A stretch of 64,000 nucleotides of DNA from Limosilactobacillus fermentum (GTDB lineage: Bacteria; Bacillota; Bacilli; Lactobacillales; Lactobacillaceae). Numbering within the stretch: position 1 is the stretch's first letter; each line of letters begins with the position of its first letter. Location of the stretch: contig NZ_CP040910.1 of NCBI RefSeq assembly GCF_013394085.1, positions 648,387 to 712,386 of the forward strand, in the 5' to 3' direction. Positions 40,991-51,406 of this stretch are shown here, piece by piece. A model generated the notes under the pieces. It had not been told where the DNA came from. It searched no databases and saw only the letters and a program-made list of their open reading frames with translations. The translations under genes and the position numbers were made by a program.

Positions 40991-41677
40991 ATGGCATTAA
41001 CAGCGGAAAACATTACAAGCAAGAAATTTGATACGAAAATGCGCGGTTACAACCAAGCTGAGGTCGGGGCCTTTTTAAATGAGGTAGCGGCAACGGTGGC
41101 GGAACTAACTAGCCAAAACCGGGAATTGCAAGAAGAAGTTCGGGCCAACGAAGAGAAGCTCAAATACTTTGCCGACTTAAAGGACTCCTTGAACAAATCC
41201 ATTTTGGTGGCTCAAGAGGCGGCCGATAAGGTTAAAAACAACGCTAAAAAGGAAGCCGAGATTACGGTTCGCGAGGCCCAAAAGCAGGCGACTGACATTG
41301 TGGCGGCCGCTAACGAAAAGGCTAACTTGGTGATCGAAAGGGCTGCTGCTTCCACCCGGAAGTTGACCACGGAAACCAATGACTTGAAGAAGCAAACCCG
41401 GATCTTCCGTCAGCGCCTGCAGGTAATGTTGGAATCCCAACTGGAAGTCGTTAAGTCAAGCGAATGGGACGAGCTGTTGGCCAACGATGATATTTCCCAA
41501 TACGATGAAATCGAAAAGATTTTAGGATCCAATCTTGACAAAAATTCTGAGGGCAGTGTAGAATCTACTCCAATAGCCGAAGAACAACCGAGTAGTCAAG
41601 CACCGGCACCGTCAAACGCAGCGGAACCGGCTGCGGCTAAGACGGTCGTCATCTTCCCGGACGGGGAAAGCAAGTAG
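40991..41677 (+). CDS. divIVA: Cell division initiation protein DivIVA
   Basis: A 228-residue curvature-sensing coiled-coil protein. The N-terminal membrane-binding domain (LTAENITSKKFDTKMRGYNQAEVGAFLNEV) leads into long heptad regions (about 30-70 and 75-155). A low-complexity acidic and Pro/Ala tail follows. The region encoding the tail contains a promoter-like sequence (41535-41564) that probably drives the downstream T-box and ileS. Confidence 0.94.
   Translation: MALTAENITSKKFDTKMRGYNQAEVGAFLNEVAATVAELTSQNRELQEEVRANEEKLKYFADLKDSLNKSILVAQEAADKVKNNAKKEAEITVREAQKQATDIVAAANEKANLVIERAAASTRKLTTETNDLKKQTRIFRQRLQVMLESQLEVVKSSEWDELLANDDISQYDEIEKILGSNLDKNSEGSVESTPIAEEQPSSQAPAPSNAAEPAAAKTVVIFPDGESK
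41535..41564 (+). promoter_or_regulatory. Internal promoter in divIVA for the ileS T-box
   Basis: TTGACA (41535-41540), an 18-base spacer and TAGAAT (41559-41564) within the divIVA coding region. It gives a leader of about 400 bases before ileS. Confidence 0.6.
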
Positions 41678-41689
41678 GCGAACATTAAA

Positions 41690-41936
41690 ACGACGATTAA
41701 AAGCATTGATGGGAACCCGTACGAAACGTCGACGATTAAGCGAGCCGGTGGTTGGTGCAAGACCGGTATCAAGACCTTCAAGCAAATCATCCCAGAGCGT
41801 GGTACTGAAGCGAGTAAGGACCACCGGTTCATGACCGTTACCAAATGACAAAGCAAAAGGAGCAGTCCTTTTGAAATTTGGGTGGTACCACGAGTGCGTC
41901 TCGTCCCTTTGCGGACGAGACGCTTTTTGTTTTTAA
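41690..41936 (+). promoter_or_regulatory. T-box leader controlling ileS
   Basis: The T-box sequence GGGTGGTACCACG (41880-41892) lies just before a terminator formed by GCGTCTCGTCC (41896-41906) and GGACGAGACGC (41913-41923) plus T-run. Uncharged tRNA-Ile would stabilise the competing antiterminator. Stem I covers about 41690-41800. Two adjacent ATC codons at 41786-41791 are candidates for the isoleucine specifier, which fits the downstream gene. Confidence 0.9.
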
Positions 41937-41970
41937 GCGTTGGATTTTAACCAGAGAAGGGGGATTTAAG

Positions 41971-44763
41971 ATGCGCGTTAAAGACACCTTAAACCTTGGT
42001 AAGACCAAGTTCCCAATGCGGGGACGGCTCCCGGAAACGGAAGCGCAGCGAGAAGCGCTGTGGGAAGAAAACAAGGTTTATGAACAACGACAAAAGTTAA
42101 ACGAGGGCAAGCCAAGCTTTGTGCTTCACGATGGCCCTCCATACGCCAACGGGCCAATTCACATTGGTCATGCTATGAACAAGATTTCCAAGGACTTCAT
42201 CGTTCGCTACAAGTCGATGACCGGCTACCGGGCTCCGTACGTTCCCGGTTGGGACACCCACGGGTTGCCGATTGAACACCAACTGACTAAGGCTGGCTAC
42301 GACCGCAAGAAGATGAGCTTAACTGAGTTCCGGGACCTGTGTCAAAAGTACGCCTTGGAGCAAGTCGAAATTCAAAAGAAGGGCTTTAAGCGCCTCGGGG
42401 TTGCCGGGGAGTGGGATCACCCATACCTGACCCTGGCCAAGGAATTTGAAGCGGCCCAGATCAAGGTCTTTGGTGCCTTTGCTAAGCGGGGACTCTTGTA
42501 CCAAGCTAAGAAGCCGGTTTACTGGTCTTGGTCTTCCGAATCCGCCCTGGCCGAGGCCGAAGTTGAATATCACGATGTCGTTGCGAAGACCGCCTTTTTC
42601 ACCGAACAGGTTCAGGATGGCAAGGGACTGCTCGATTCCGATACTTACCTGGTGGGCTGGACAACGACGCCATGGACGATCCCGGCCTCTGAAGCGGTTG
42701 CCGTCAGCGCTGACTTCGAATACGCCCTGGTTCAACCGAGCGGCAGTGACCGTAAGTACGTGGTCGCAGCTAGCCTGCTGGGCGATTTAGCCCAGAAGTT
42801 TAACTGGACCGACTACCAGGTGGTCAAGACCTTTAAGGGTGCCGAAATGGAAGGGATGACCACCAAGCACCCATACATTGACCGTGAGTTGTTAGTTGGC
42901 CTGGCTGATTACGTCACTGATGACGCCGGGACTGGGTTGGTCCACACCGCACCTGGTTACGGGGATGATGACTACAACTTCGGGAAGAAGTACAACCTGC
43001 CGATCTTTGCCCCAATGAATGACCAAGGGGTACTAACCGCCGAAAACGGGCCGGAATTTGACGGGGTCTTCTACCAAGACGCCGATGATATTTCCCTGCG
43101 CCTGTTAGAGGAACACGACGCCCTGCTTTTAGAAGAAGACTTAGAGCACTCCTACCCGTTTGACTGGCGGACCAAAAAGCCGATCGTCTTCCGGGCGACC
43201 GATCAGTGGTTTGTCTCCATCGACAAGATGCGCGACGAAATCTTAAAGGCCGTTGACGAAGTGACCTACTACCCGACTTGGGGGAAGGTCCGCTTGCGGA
43301 ACATGTTAAAGGACCGTGGTGACTGGGTGATCTCCCGTCAACGGGTCTGGGGGGTTCCGTTGCCGATCTTCTACGCCGAAGATGGCACGCCAATCATGAC
43401 CGAAGAAACGATCAACCACGTTTCCGACCTCTTTCGGGAATACGGCTCCAACGTCTGGTTCGATCGGGAAGCCAAGGACCTCTTGCCAGCGGGCTTCACC
43501 TCTGAACACTCCCCGAACGGCAAGTTCACCAAGGAAACCGACATCATGGACGTCTGGTTTGACTCCGGCTCGTCGCACCAAGGGGTGTTAGCCGAACGCG
43601 ATTACCTGACTTACCCGGCGGACATGTACTTGGAAGGTTCCGACCAGTACCGGGGTTGGTTTAACTCTAGTTTGATCACCTCGGTGGTCGTTTCTGGGCA
43701 CGCCCCGTACAAGTCCGTCCTCTCCCAAGGGTTTACCTTGGACCAGAGCGGTAAGAAGATGTCCAAGTCCTTAGGGAACGTGATTGACCCGAACAAGGTG
43801 GTTAAGCAAATGGGGGCCGAAATCATCCGCCTTTGGGTAATGTCGGCCGACACCTCCGCCGACGTGCGGGTGTCAATGGAAACCCTGCAACAAATCGCCG
43901 AATCCTACCGGAAGTTGCGGAACACCTTCCGCTTCCTTTTGGCGAACACCAGCGACTTTGGACCGGAGAACTTTGTTGCCTACGAAAAGCGCGAAGCCGT
44001 TGATCAGTATATGACGGTTAACTTCAATCGCTTCCTGGCCGGGATGCGTGATGAGTTCGATCGTTACGACTTCTTAAACGCCTACAAGCACTTGATTAAC
44101 TTTGTCAACAACGACCTGTCATCCTTCTACATGAACGTGGCCAAGGACGTCTTGTACATCGAACCGGAAGACTCCCACGTTCGCCGCTCGATGCAAGCGA
44201 CCTTCTACGAAATTCTTAGCGGCCTGACCAAGCTGTTGACGCCGATCTTGCCGCACACAACTGAAGAAGTGTGGTCCTACATGGATGAACCGGAAGACTT
44301 CGTTCAGTTAACGGAAATTCCGGAAGCCCGGACGTTTGAAAATGGCAATGCCCTGCTTGAAAAGTGGGAAGGCTTCATGGAATTACGTTCCCACGTCCTT
44401 AAGTGCTTGGAAGAAGCCCGTAACGCTAAGTTGATTGGTCGGTCACTTGAAGCGAGCGCCGACCTGTACCTGACGGCTTCCCAACAAGAATTACTAGCTG
44501 ACCTCGGGACCGATGCGGGACTCTTGTGTGGGGTTTCAGCGCTGAGCGTTCACGACGCTAGCGAGGCACCAGCAGAAGCCGAAAGCTTCAGTGATAATGC
44601 GGCCGTCTTAGTTCAAGCGGCCAAGGGTGAAGTGTGTGATCGTTGCCGGATGACCAAGGAAGACGTTGGCTCCGATCCGGCCTACCAGCAACTCTGTGCC
44701 CGCTGTGCTAAGTTAGTACGGGAAAACTTCCCCCAAACGGTTGAAGAAGGCTTAGAAAAGTAG
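41971..44763 (+). CDS. ileS: Isoleucine--tRNA ligase
   Basis: A 930-residue class I aminoacyl-tRNA synthetase. HIGH lies at 64-67 and KMSKS at 596-600, with the editing (CP1) domain between. A C-terminal zinc finger ([12 protein letters not shown] ... CARC) is present. The ATG at 41971 gives the family start [18 protein letters not shown] with AAGGGGG upstream; the frame opens earlier but that part overlaps the T-box. Expression is set by charged tRNA-Ile through the leader. Confidence 0.97.
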   Translation: MRVKDTLNLGKTKFPMRGRLPETEAQREALWEENKVYEQRQKLNEGKPSFVLHDGPPYANGPIHIGHAMNKISKDFIVRYKSMTGYRAPYVPGWDTHGLPIEHQLTKAGYDRKKMSLTEFRDLCQKYALEQVEIQKKGFKRLGVAGEWDHPYLTLAKEFEAAQIKVFGAFAKRGLLYQAKKPVYWSWSSESALAEAEVEYHDVVAKTAFFTEQVQDGKGLLDSDTYLVGWTTTPWTIPASEAVAVSADFEYALVQPSGSDRKYVVAASLLGDLAQKFNWTDYQVVKTFKGAEMEGMTTKHPYIDRELLVGLADYVTDDAGTGLVHTAPGYGDDDYNFGKKYNLPIFAPMNDQGVLTAENGPEFDGVFYQDADDISLRLLEEHDALLLEEDLEHSYPFDWRTKKPIVFRATDQWFVSIDKMRDEILKAVDEVTYYPTWGKVRLRNMLKDRGDWVISRQRVWGVPLPIFYAEDGTPIMTEETINHVSDLFREYGSNVWFDREAKDLLPAGFTSEHSPNGKFTKETDIMDVWFDSGSSHQGVLAERDYLTYPADMYLEGSDQYRGWFNSSLITSVVVSGHAPYKSVLSQGFTLDQSGKKMSKSLGNVIDPNKVVKQMGAEIIRLWVMSADTSADVRVSMETLQQIAESYRKLRNTFRFLLANTSDFGPENFVAYEKREAVDQYMTVNFNRFLAGMRDEFDRYDFLNAYKHLINFVNNDLSSFYMNVAKDVLYIEPEDSHVRRSMQATFYEILSGLTKLLTPILPHTTEEVWSYMDEPEDFVQLTEIPEARTFENGNALLEKWEGFMELRSHVLKCLEEARNAKLIGRSLEASADLYLTASQQELLADLGTDAGLLCGVSALSVHDASEAPAEAESFSDNAAVLVQAAKGEVCDRCRMTKEDVGSDPAYQQLCARCAKLVRENFPQTVEEGLEK

Positions 44764-44836
44764 TCGCTACCTGGTGACTGGTGTAAAATAGGAACGAAAG
44801 ACGTTGGGCAAACCAGCGTTGAGCGCTCCGTACAAC

Positions 44837-44875
44837 AAACCGCTTGCGCTCGGATGACGGGTGTGGGCGGTTTTT
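44837..44875 (+). terminator. Terminator after ileS
   Basis: AAACCGC (44837-44843) pairs with GCGGTTT (44867-44873) and T residues follow. It ends 30 bases before the cold-shock gene. Confidence 0.65.
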
Positions 44876-44903
44876 GCGTTGGCGGGGGAAAGTAGGTGAA
44901 AAG

Positions 44904-45116
44904 ATGATTCAAGCAACGATCAAGAGTTACGACCCCACCAAGGGTTGGGGCTACATTACCACCCCACAAGATGGGGATGTTTACTTTCACCGGCGGGCCA
45001 TTGAAGGTCGCAGCCGGGTCCCAATTCAAAAGGGACAAGCAGTCGAGATGGTGATTGTTCAAGGCCAACGGGGACCCCAAGCGGCCCACGTAACGATTAT
45101 ACAACGGGAGGATTAA
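44904..45116 (+). CDS. Cold-shock-domain protein
   Basis: A 70-residue single OB-fold protein. KGWGYITTP and DVYFHRRAI correspond to the RNP1 and RNP2 motifs of CspA-type RNA chaperones, though less canonical than the major Csp proteins (GWGYI in place of GFGFI). AGGTG precedes the ATG at 44904. It ends one base before the NUDIX gene ATG, so the two are co-expressed. Confidence 0.85.
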   Translation: MIQATIKSYDPTKGWGYITTPQDGDVYFHRRAIEGRSRVPIQKGQAVEMVIVQGQRGPQAAHVTIIQRED

Positions 45117-45117
45117 G

Positions 45118-45666
45118 ATGGACTTTGAAGAAAAGGTTACTGGACACCAACCGGTTTTTAGCGGCCATTTGATTGACGTTGAGGTCCAAGACGTGCTGAC
45201 CCCGGCGGGGAACCACGCCACTCGGGAGGTGGTTCACCACGCCCCGGCCGTTGCCATTTTGGCCCTGACCGATGACGACCAAATGATTTTAGAACAGCAG
45301 TGGCGGGCCCCGGTAAAGCAGGTTACCCTGGAAATTCCGGCCGGCAAAGTTGACGATCGTGACCAAGGGGACTTGCGGGCCTGTGCCGTGCGGGAACTCA
45401 ATGAAGAAACCGGGCTGGCGGCTGAACACCTTGATCAGGTTAACGCGACGGCTAGTTCGGTCGGCTTTTCTGATGAGGTAATCACCCTCTTTGTGGCTAG
45501 GGGATTACGCCCGGTTGACCATGCCCTGCCAAAGGACCAAGATGAAGAATTGAGTCTGTTGAAGGTGAGCTTGAAGGAAGCCTTAGAGATGGTGGCCACG
45601 GGGCAAATCATCGATATGAAAACGGTGATGGCCATTTATTACTGGGCCAGCCAACGGGTGAACTAG
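45118..45666 (+). CDS. NUDIX hydrolase, ADP-ribose pyrophosphatase-like
   Basis: A 182-residue hydrolase. The NUDIX box is near residues 76-99: GKVDDRDQGDLRACAVRELNEETG, with the REx2EExG core as RELNEETG. The flanking sequence (QQWRAPV, EIPAGKVD) is typical of ADP-ribose pyrophosphatases. It would turn ADP-ribose into AMP and ribose 5-phosphate. Substrate is inferred from the subfamily. Confidence 0.9.
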   Translation: MDFEEKVTGHQPVFSGHLIDVEVQDVLTPAGNHATREVVHHAPAVAILALTDDDQMILEQQWRAPVKQVTLEIPAGKVDDRDQGDLRACAVRELNEETGLAAEHLDQVNATASSVGFSDEVITLFVARGLRPVDHALPKDQDEELSLLKVSLKEALEMVATGQIIDMKTVMAIYYWASQRVN

Positions 45667-45903
45667 ATGCAAGAGCCAAATGAAGAACTGAGTCGGCGCC
45701 ACTTACGCAGGCAAGCTGGTGATCAAGCGGCACCGGACGCTAGTGGCGACGTGACGATGACCCGCCAGGAAAGCTTGGAGCTCGCCAAAAAGGAGCGCCA
45801 GGAGATGGCCACTAGGCAGCTCAAGCGGCGGCTCAACTGGGTGATCTTGGGTTTAGTGGTAGCGATCGTAATTGTTTATTTGATTCTCTTTTTCGTTGGT
45901 TAG
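45667..45903 (+). CDS. Small single-pass membrane protein, unknown function
   Basis: A 78-residue protein starting right after the NUDIX stop codon. Residues 1-56 are polar and charged with a likely helical Glu/Lys/Arg segment (LELAKKERQEMATRQLKRR). Residues 57-77 form a membrane helix, and no signal peptidase site is apparent. I do not recognise the family. Its place between the NUDIX gene and mtnN suggests the same transcript. Confidence 0.7.
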   Translation: MQEPNEELSRRHLRRQAGDQAAPDASGDVTMTRQESLELAKKERQEMATRQLKRRLNWVILGLVVAIVIVYLILFFVG

Positions 45904-45915
45904 AAAGGAAGTACC

Positions 45916-46623
45916 ATGACATTTGGAATTATTTGCGCCATGCCAGAAGAGTTGCATGCCCTGAGTGAGCGGTTAACTGACCGCACCGAAACCGTGTTGG
46001 GGGGAAAAACCTACCTAGCGGGAACGATTGAAAACCAGGCGGTGGTCCTGGTGGAATCCGGAATTGGGAAGGTGGAGGCCGGGATTACGGCCGAACACCT
46101 CATTACCGACTTTAAGGTCGACGTGGTCATTAACTCCGGGTCGGCCGGGGGAATTGGCGAGGGGCTGCACGTTGGCGACGTGGTGATCGCGACGGAAACG
46201 GCTTACCACGATGTTGACGTAACCGCCTTTGGCTACGAATACGGCCAACTGCCAGCCCAGCCGGCCCGGTTTAGCGCTGACCCAACCTGGGTTGAGCGCA
46301 TTAGTGAGGCCGGCAAGGAGACCGGCTTAAACATCAAGCAGGGCCTGATCGTGACGGGCGACCAGTTTGTGTCCTCTAAGGCAATGATTCAACAGATTAA
46401 GGCCCGCTTTAATGACGCCCTCTCCTCTGAAATGGAAGGGGCGGCCGTGGGACAAGTAGCCACTGACCACCAAGTACCGTACGTGGTGGTCCGGGCAATG
46501 TCTGATACCGGTGACGAGAACGCCGGGGTGTCCTTTGATGAATTCATCGTCGAGGCCGGCAAGCGCTCGGCGGCCATGCTCTTGCAACTCTTTGCTGATT
46601 TGAACAAGGGAGGGGTGGCGTAA
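45916..46623 (+). CDS. mtnN: 5'-methylthioadenosine/S-adenosylhomocysteine nucleosidase
   Basis: A 235-residue Pfs enzyme that cleaves adenine from methylthioadenosine and S-adenosylhomocysteine, clearing by-products of SAM-dependent methylation. Family blocks: GIICAMPEE at the N-terminus, VVINSGSAGGIGEGLHVGDVVIA, and SEMEGAAVGQVA with the catalytic Glu region, then RAMSDTGDENA. AAAGGAAG precedes the ATG. It overlaps the DUF1831 gene by one base. Confidence 0.95.
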   Translation: MTFGIICAMPEELHALSERLTDRTETVLGGKTYLAGTIENQAVVLVESGIGKVEAGITAEHLITDFKVDVVINSGSAGGIGEGLHVGDVVIATETAYHDVDVTAFGYEYGQLPAQPARFSADPTWVERISEAGKETGLNIKQGLIVTGDQFVSSKAMIQQIKARFNDALSSEMEGAAVGQVATDHQVPYVVVRAMSDTGDENAGVSFDEFIVEAGKRSAAMLLQLFADLNKGGVA

Positions 46624-46967
46624 TGGCGTACCAAGCATCCGTTCAAGTGCCCGGGGACCAAACGACCTACGCAATTAGCCCTAACATTAAGAAGTACTCC
46701 CTGATTGACCTAGGTTTTGAACAAACCCGCCAGGGCAACTACAAGTACACCGGCTCCCTAGACCGGACCAACCCCTTTAAGCCGGCCGCCAAGCTACAAA
46801 TCACCGTTAACGCCGAATTAACGGGGTTTAAGATGGATACGGTTAGTGCCAATGGCTTGCGTAAGATCAATATCTTCACCGGGCCGCGTAGCGAGGAATT
46901 TGTGACCCAGTACCACTTCATCCTTGATGAAATGGTGGCCAGGGAGATTCTGACCAAGGTAAGTTAG
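46623..46967 (+). CDS. DUF1831 domain-containing protein
   Basis: A 114-residue protein matching DUF1831, a Lactobacillales family of unknown function usually encoded between mtnN and genes of sulfur transfer (a cysteine desulfurase and mnmA). Here mnmA follows without a desulfurase between. It overlaps mtnN (TAATG). Confidence 0.8.
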   Translation: MAYQASVQVPGDQTTYAISPNIKKYSLIDLGFEQTRQGNYKYTGSLDRTNPFKPAAKLQITVNAELTGFKMDTVSANGLRKINIFTGPRSEEFVTQYHFILDEMVAREILTKVS

Positions 46968-46992
46968 TTTGATAGTATCCCGGGCGTGTCTT

Positions 46993-47001
46993 TGGTACAA
47001 T
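46993..47001 (+). promoter_or_regulatory. Extended -10 promoter for mnmA
   Basis: TGG directly followed by TACAAT (46996-47001), 72 bases before the mnmA ATG. No good -35 is visible at normal spacing. Confidence 0.4.
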
Positions 47002-47067
47002 GGTAAATACTGGACATGCGACCTTCAATCGTAGATGGATCCAGAATCTATTATGAAATGATGGTGA

Positions 47068-48207
<1,140 letters not shown>

Positions 48208-48214
48208 ACTTTAA

Positions 48215-48248
48215 GCGAGGCTGGGGAAAGAATTCCCTGGCCTTTTTG
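48215..48248 (+). terminator. Terminator after mnmA
   Basis: AGGCTGGGGAA pairs with TTCCCTGGCCT (two G-T pairs), followed by TTTTTGC. Confidence 0.85.
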
Positions 48249-48300
48249 CATTCCATTTTCAAAGACCACCCTCGCCACTCTTACAATTTAGCCTGTATTG

Positions 48301-48420
48301 GAGGTTGGCTCGCACTTCCGATAACGTGCTCCCAACCACGGACCTAGTGGCTAAGTACGGCCGGAGAACGATGCGTACCGCATCAACCCCCGTCCTAGCT
48401 TAGCCTAACGGTCCGTCGAG
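48301..48420. repeat. Structured 120-bp tandem repeat, unit 1
   Basis: The unit is repeated at 48421-48540 with three base changes. It contains two nested inverted-repeat structures. Hairpin 1: GGTTGG (48303-48308)/CCAACC (48332-48337) with GCAC/GTGC inside. Hairpin 2: ACGGACC (48338-48344)/GGTCCGT (48410-48416), then GGCTAAG/CTTAGCC, ACGG/CCGT and GATGCG/CGCATC. No ribosome-binding site or credible frame is present. Function unknown. Confidence 0.92.
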
Positions 48421-48540
48421 AAGGTTGGCTCGCACTTCCAATAACGTGCTCCCAACCACGGACCTAGTGGCTAAGTACGGCCGGAGAACGATGCGTACCG
48501 CATCAACCCCCGTCCTAGCTTAGCCCAACGGTCCGTCGAG
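48421..48540. repeat. Structured 120-bp tandem repeat, unit 2
   Basis: 117 of 120 bases match unit 1. All three differences (48421, 48440, 48526) fall outside the predicted stems: before hairpin 1, in its loop, and in the internal loop of hairpin 2. Confidence 0.92.
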
Positions 48541-48558
48541 AAGGTTGGCTCACACTTC
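48541..48558. repeat. Truncated third unit of the 120-bp repeat
   Basis: AAGGTTGGCTCACACTTC matches the first 18 bases of unit 2 except for one G-to-A change. The array then breaks off just upstream of the amidohydrolase promoter region. Confidence 0.85.
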
Positions 48559-48564
48559 TTTTAG

Positions 48565-48593
48565 TGGACAGCGCTTTCTTTTACGACTATCCT
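48565..48593 (+). promoter_or_regulatory. Possible amidohydrolase promoter
   Basis: TGGACA (48565-48570) and TATCCT (48588-48593) with a 17-base spacer, directly after the repeat array. Confidence 0.4.
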
Positions 48594-48623
48594 ATAAGAA
48601 AATCAATGAAGGGAATGGTGGCC

Positions 48624-50219
48624 ATGACACTGTTGACGAACGGACGAATTTTTCTGGGAACCGGCGAGAATGACTTTGCTAAGGACCTGCGCTTTGCGGA
48701 TGGAAAGGTCGTGGAAACGGGGGATGATTTAAAACCGGCTGAAGGGGAAGAAGTGATCGATGCCAAGGGGCGCTTGGTGTTGCCGGGGCTAATTGATGCC
48801 CATACGCACCCCAAATACATCGCCGACGCCCTTCACGGGGTGGCTTGTACGCCGCCTGACGTAAATAGCATTGCGGAAATGCAAGCGGCGTTACGGCATT
48901 CCCCGGCCTTTGGTGCCGGTAAGGACGTCTGGATTGAGGGCTGGGGCTTTGACGAAACCAAGCTCAAGGAGCACCGGTCCCCGACCCGGGCCGATTTGGA
49001 CCAAGTCTCGACCGACCAGCCCATCTTTATCTACCGTTCTGATTGCCACTCCTCAGTGGGAAACTCCCGGGCGCTTGAGTTAGCCGGGATTGACCGGACC
49101 ACCCCTGATCCAGTGGGGGGCAAGATTGAACGCGACGATGCCGGGGAGCCGACCGGCTTTATGCGCGAGGTAGCCGCCACCCAACTGCTAATCCGGGCCA
49201 AGTCGGCGCAGAGTTACCAAGCCGACGTGGACAACCTGGTCCAAAGCTCTCACCACTACCTAGCCAATGGGATCGTGGCGATCGGTGAGATGATGGGACG
49301 AAAAAAGCCGTATGATTCCTGGCAACTCTATACGGATGCGGTTACCCGGGGCTTTTTACCCCGGACGACCATTTACTACGTGTTTGACGAATTAAAGGAC
49401 GGCGCCGCTCTGTCATTCAAAGCCACTGACCAGCTAAGGGTGGCCGGCATTAAGGTCTTCATGGACGGGAGCATTTCGGGGGAAACCGCGGATAACACCC
49501 GCCCCTACCCGGATGGGAAACGGGGGGTCTTGTTGACGGATCAAGACAAGTTGCTTGCGGCCGTCGAGATGGCCAAAGCGGCCAAGGTGCAACTAGCAGT
49601 TCACGCAATGGGGGACGCCGCGATCCAGCTGGTTTTAGACACGACTGCTAACCTAACCCCGTGGCTCAGCGAGACCCCCTCGGTGCGAATTGAGCACGCT
49701 TCGCTATTGACCGACGCCATGTTTGACCAGATTAACCGGGCCAAGATGAACTACGGCCTGGTTACCCAGCCAATCTTCTTTTTCGCTGAGGTGGCGTCCT
49801 ACCAAGCCTTCTTGACTAGCAGCCAGTACCAAGAAATCTACCGGGTTAAATCAATGGAACGCTCCAAAGCGCTGGTTGCACTAAGTTCCGATGCGCCCTG
49901 CACCCCGTGGGCGGAACCGGATAGTGTCTTTTACAGTCTCTACGCAGCGGTCACCAGGAGGGCGGCTAACGGGGAGGTAGTTGGCCCAGAAGAAGCCATC
50001 ACGGTGGGAACGGGGCTGTTAGCCTACACCAAAGACGCCGCGTTGATGGGCGGCTTTGAGGAAAACGGCACCCTGGTGGCGGGCAAGAACGCGGACTTTG
50101 TCATCGTGGATCAGGACCTGTTTACCATCGATCCTACCGAGATTAAGGACACCGGGGTCGCCGAAACCTGGGTGGCTGGCCAACGGGTTTATCAACGTGC
50201 GGTGGGGGAAGGTAACTAA
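48624..50219 (+). CDS. Amidohydrolase family protein (YtcJ-like)
   Basis: A 531-residue metal-dependent amidohydrolase of the YtcJ/exoenzyme-regulatory type. GLIDAHTHP supplies the first metal His pair. A central FMDGSISG, then VHAMGDAA and IEHA, and LSSDAPCTPW with the metal Asp follow in family order. Substrate unknown; relatives act on amide or ester bonds of small molecules. The ATG at 48624 is 9 bases from AAGGGA; upstream ATGs lack sites. Confidence 0.85.
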   Translation: MTLLTNGRIFLGTGENDFAKDLRFADGKVVETGDDLKPAEGEEVIDAKGRLVLPGLIDAHTHPKYIADALHGVACTPPDVNSIAEMQAALRHSPAFGAGKDVWIEGWGFDETKLKEHRSPTRADLDQVSTDQPIFIYRSDCHSSVGNSRALELAGIDRTTPDPVGGKIERDDAGEPTGFMREVAATQLLIRAKSAQSYQADVDNLVQSSHHYLANGIVAIGEMMGRKKPYDSWQLYTDAVTRGFLPRTTIYYVFDELKDGAALSFKATDQLRVAGIKVFMDGSISGETADNTRPYPDGKRGVLLTDQDKLLAAVEMAKAAKVQLAVHAMGDAAIQLVLDTTANLTPWLSETPSVRIEHASLLTDAMFDQINRAKMNYGLVTQPIFFFAEVASYQAFLTSSQYQEIYRVKSMERSKALVALSSDAPCTPWAEPDSVFYSLYAAVTRRAANGEVVGPEEAITVGTGLLAYTKDAALMGGFEENGTLVAGKNADFVIVDQDLFTIDPTEIKDTGVAETWVAGQRVYQRAVGEGN

Positions 50220-50243
50220 TTTAGCCAAAGTTGGTTTGCCCCC

Positions 50244-50272
50244 TTGTCAGCTCCCCATAAAAGGGGTATTAT
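50244..50272 (+). promoter_or_regulatory. Promoter of the hydroxyisocaproate dehydrogenase gene
   Basis: TTGTCA (50244-50249), a 17-base spacer and TATTAT (50267-50272). The spacer holds a small CCCC/GGGG inverted repeat. Confidence 0.6.
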
Positions 50273-50326
50273 CTAAGACATCCATGAGAATGTTAGAATT
50301 AGATTAGAACGATGGGGGTAAGGCTT

Positions 50327-51259
50327 ATGGCAAGAACAGTTGGGATCATCGGCTCCGGGCACGTGGGAGCTACCTTAGCAAACAATTTATTAGTCACTGG
50401 TAGCGTGGATAAACTTGTTTTGATTGATACAAATGAGCTAAAGGTCAATTCAGATGCGACGGACTTTGAAGACGCCCTTGCCAACTTGCCCACCCACACT
50501 AAGGTGGTTAAAAATAACTACCGGGAGTTAAAACACGCGGACGTGGTCGTAATCGCGGTTGGTTCAATTGGGGTTCAAAATGACGACGCCAAGCACGACC
50601 GGTTCGTGGAATTAAAAGTGACTAGCAAGGCGGCCAAGGAGGTGGGGACCAAACTAAGGGAGGTCGGCTTCGATGGGGTCTTGGTTTCGATTAGTAACCC
50701 CTGTGACGTGGTCGCCGCCCTCTTTCAACACTACACCGGCTTGCCAAGGGATCAGGTAATTGGCACCGGGACACTGTTAGACACCTCCCGCATGAAGAAG
50801 GTGGTTGGCCAACGCTTTGAATTGGATCCCCGTTCGGTTTCTGGTTACAACCTTGGGGAGCACGGAAATTCGCAATTTACGGCCTGGTCCCAAGTTCGGG
50901 TCTTGGATCAGCCGGTGACCGCAGCGCTAAGTGAAGCGGAGTTGGACGAACTGGCCGAAGCCGTTCGGGCGGGGGGCTACACGGTCTTTCACGGCAAGCA
51001 CTACACCAACTTCGGGATTGCGGCAGCGGCGCTTCGGTTGGTCACCGCCATCATAAATGATGCCCGTGCCGAGCTACCCGTCTCCAACTTCCGCGAGGAG
51101 CTAGGTACCTACGTGGGCTATCCGGCCGTGGTGGGAAGCGGTGGGGTCGTTCGCCAACCCCAACTGACACTCACCAGCGCGGAAAAAGAAAAGTTATTGG
51201 CGTCAGCAAATTACATCCAGACCCGCTATGAGGCGGTCCTGACTGAATTAGAGAAGTAG
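50327..51259 (+). CDS. L-2-hydroxyisocaproate dehydrogenase
   Basis: A 310-residue NAD-dependent 2-hydroxyacid dehydrogenase of the lactate/malate fold. VGIIGSGHVGATLA binds NAD, and GTGTLLDTSRMKKVVG holds the substrate-binding Arg. The block GYNLGEHGNSQF, with the catalytic His, closely resembles L-HicDH of Weissella confusa. It reduces branched 2-oxo acids from amino-acid transamination, regenerating NAD. The ATG at 50327 gives the family start MARTVGIIG. Plain L-lactate dehydrogenase is less likely from the substrate-loop sequence. Confidence 0.88.
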   Translation: MARTVGIIGSGHVGATLANNLLVTGSVDKLVLIDTNELKVNSDATDFEDALANLPTHTKVVKNNYRELKHADVVVIAVGSIGVQNDDAKHDRFVELKVTSKAAKEVGTKLREVGFDGVLVSISNPCDVVAALFQHYTGLPRDQVIGTGTLLDTSRMKKVVGQRFELDPRSVSGYNLGEHGNSQFTAWSQVRVLDQPVTAALSEAELDELAEAVRAGGYTVFHGKHYTNFGIAAAALRLVTAIINDARAELPVSNFREELGTYVGYPAVVGSGGVVRQPQLTLTSAEKEKLLASANYIQTRYEAVLTELEK

Positions 51260-51271
51260 AAAAGAACGCAG

Positions 51272-51302
51272 GGCTCTAGCGAACGGTGCTAGGGCCTTTT
51301 TT
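51272..51302 (+). terminator. Terminator after the dehydrogenase gene
   Basis: GGCTCTAGC (51272-51280) pairs with GCTAGGGCC (51288-51296, one G-T pair), followed by six T. Confidence 0.88.
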
Positions 51303-51406
51303 AGTAAGCCGGGACGTAGGTGGTTCATCCCGGACGGGAAAAGACGGCGGAATTCAAAAGGAAACCCAATTTTTTGGTTTGTGATTTTCACTCACCCGGC
51401 GATCTT

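Noticed and set aside
41678-41960. N-terminal extension of IleS from the longer open frame at 41878
   Set aside because: It would be encoded by the T-box terminator. The ATG at 41971 gives the family-typical start with a good ribosome-binding site.
48301-48540. CRISPR array
   Set aside because: The units are contiguous 120-bp repeats with no unique spacers, and no cas genes are nearby.
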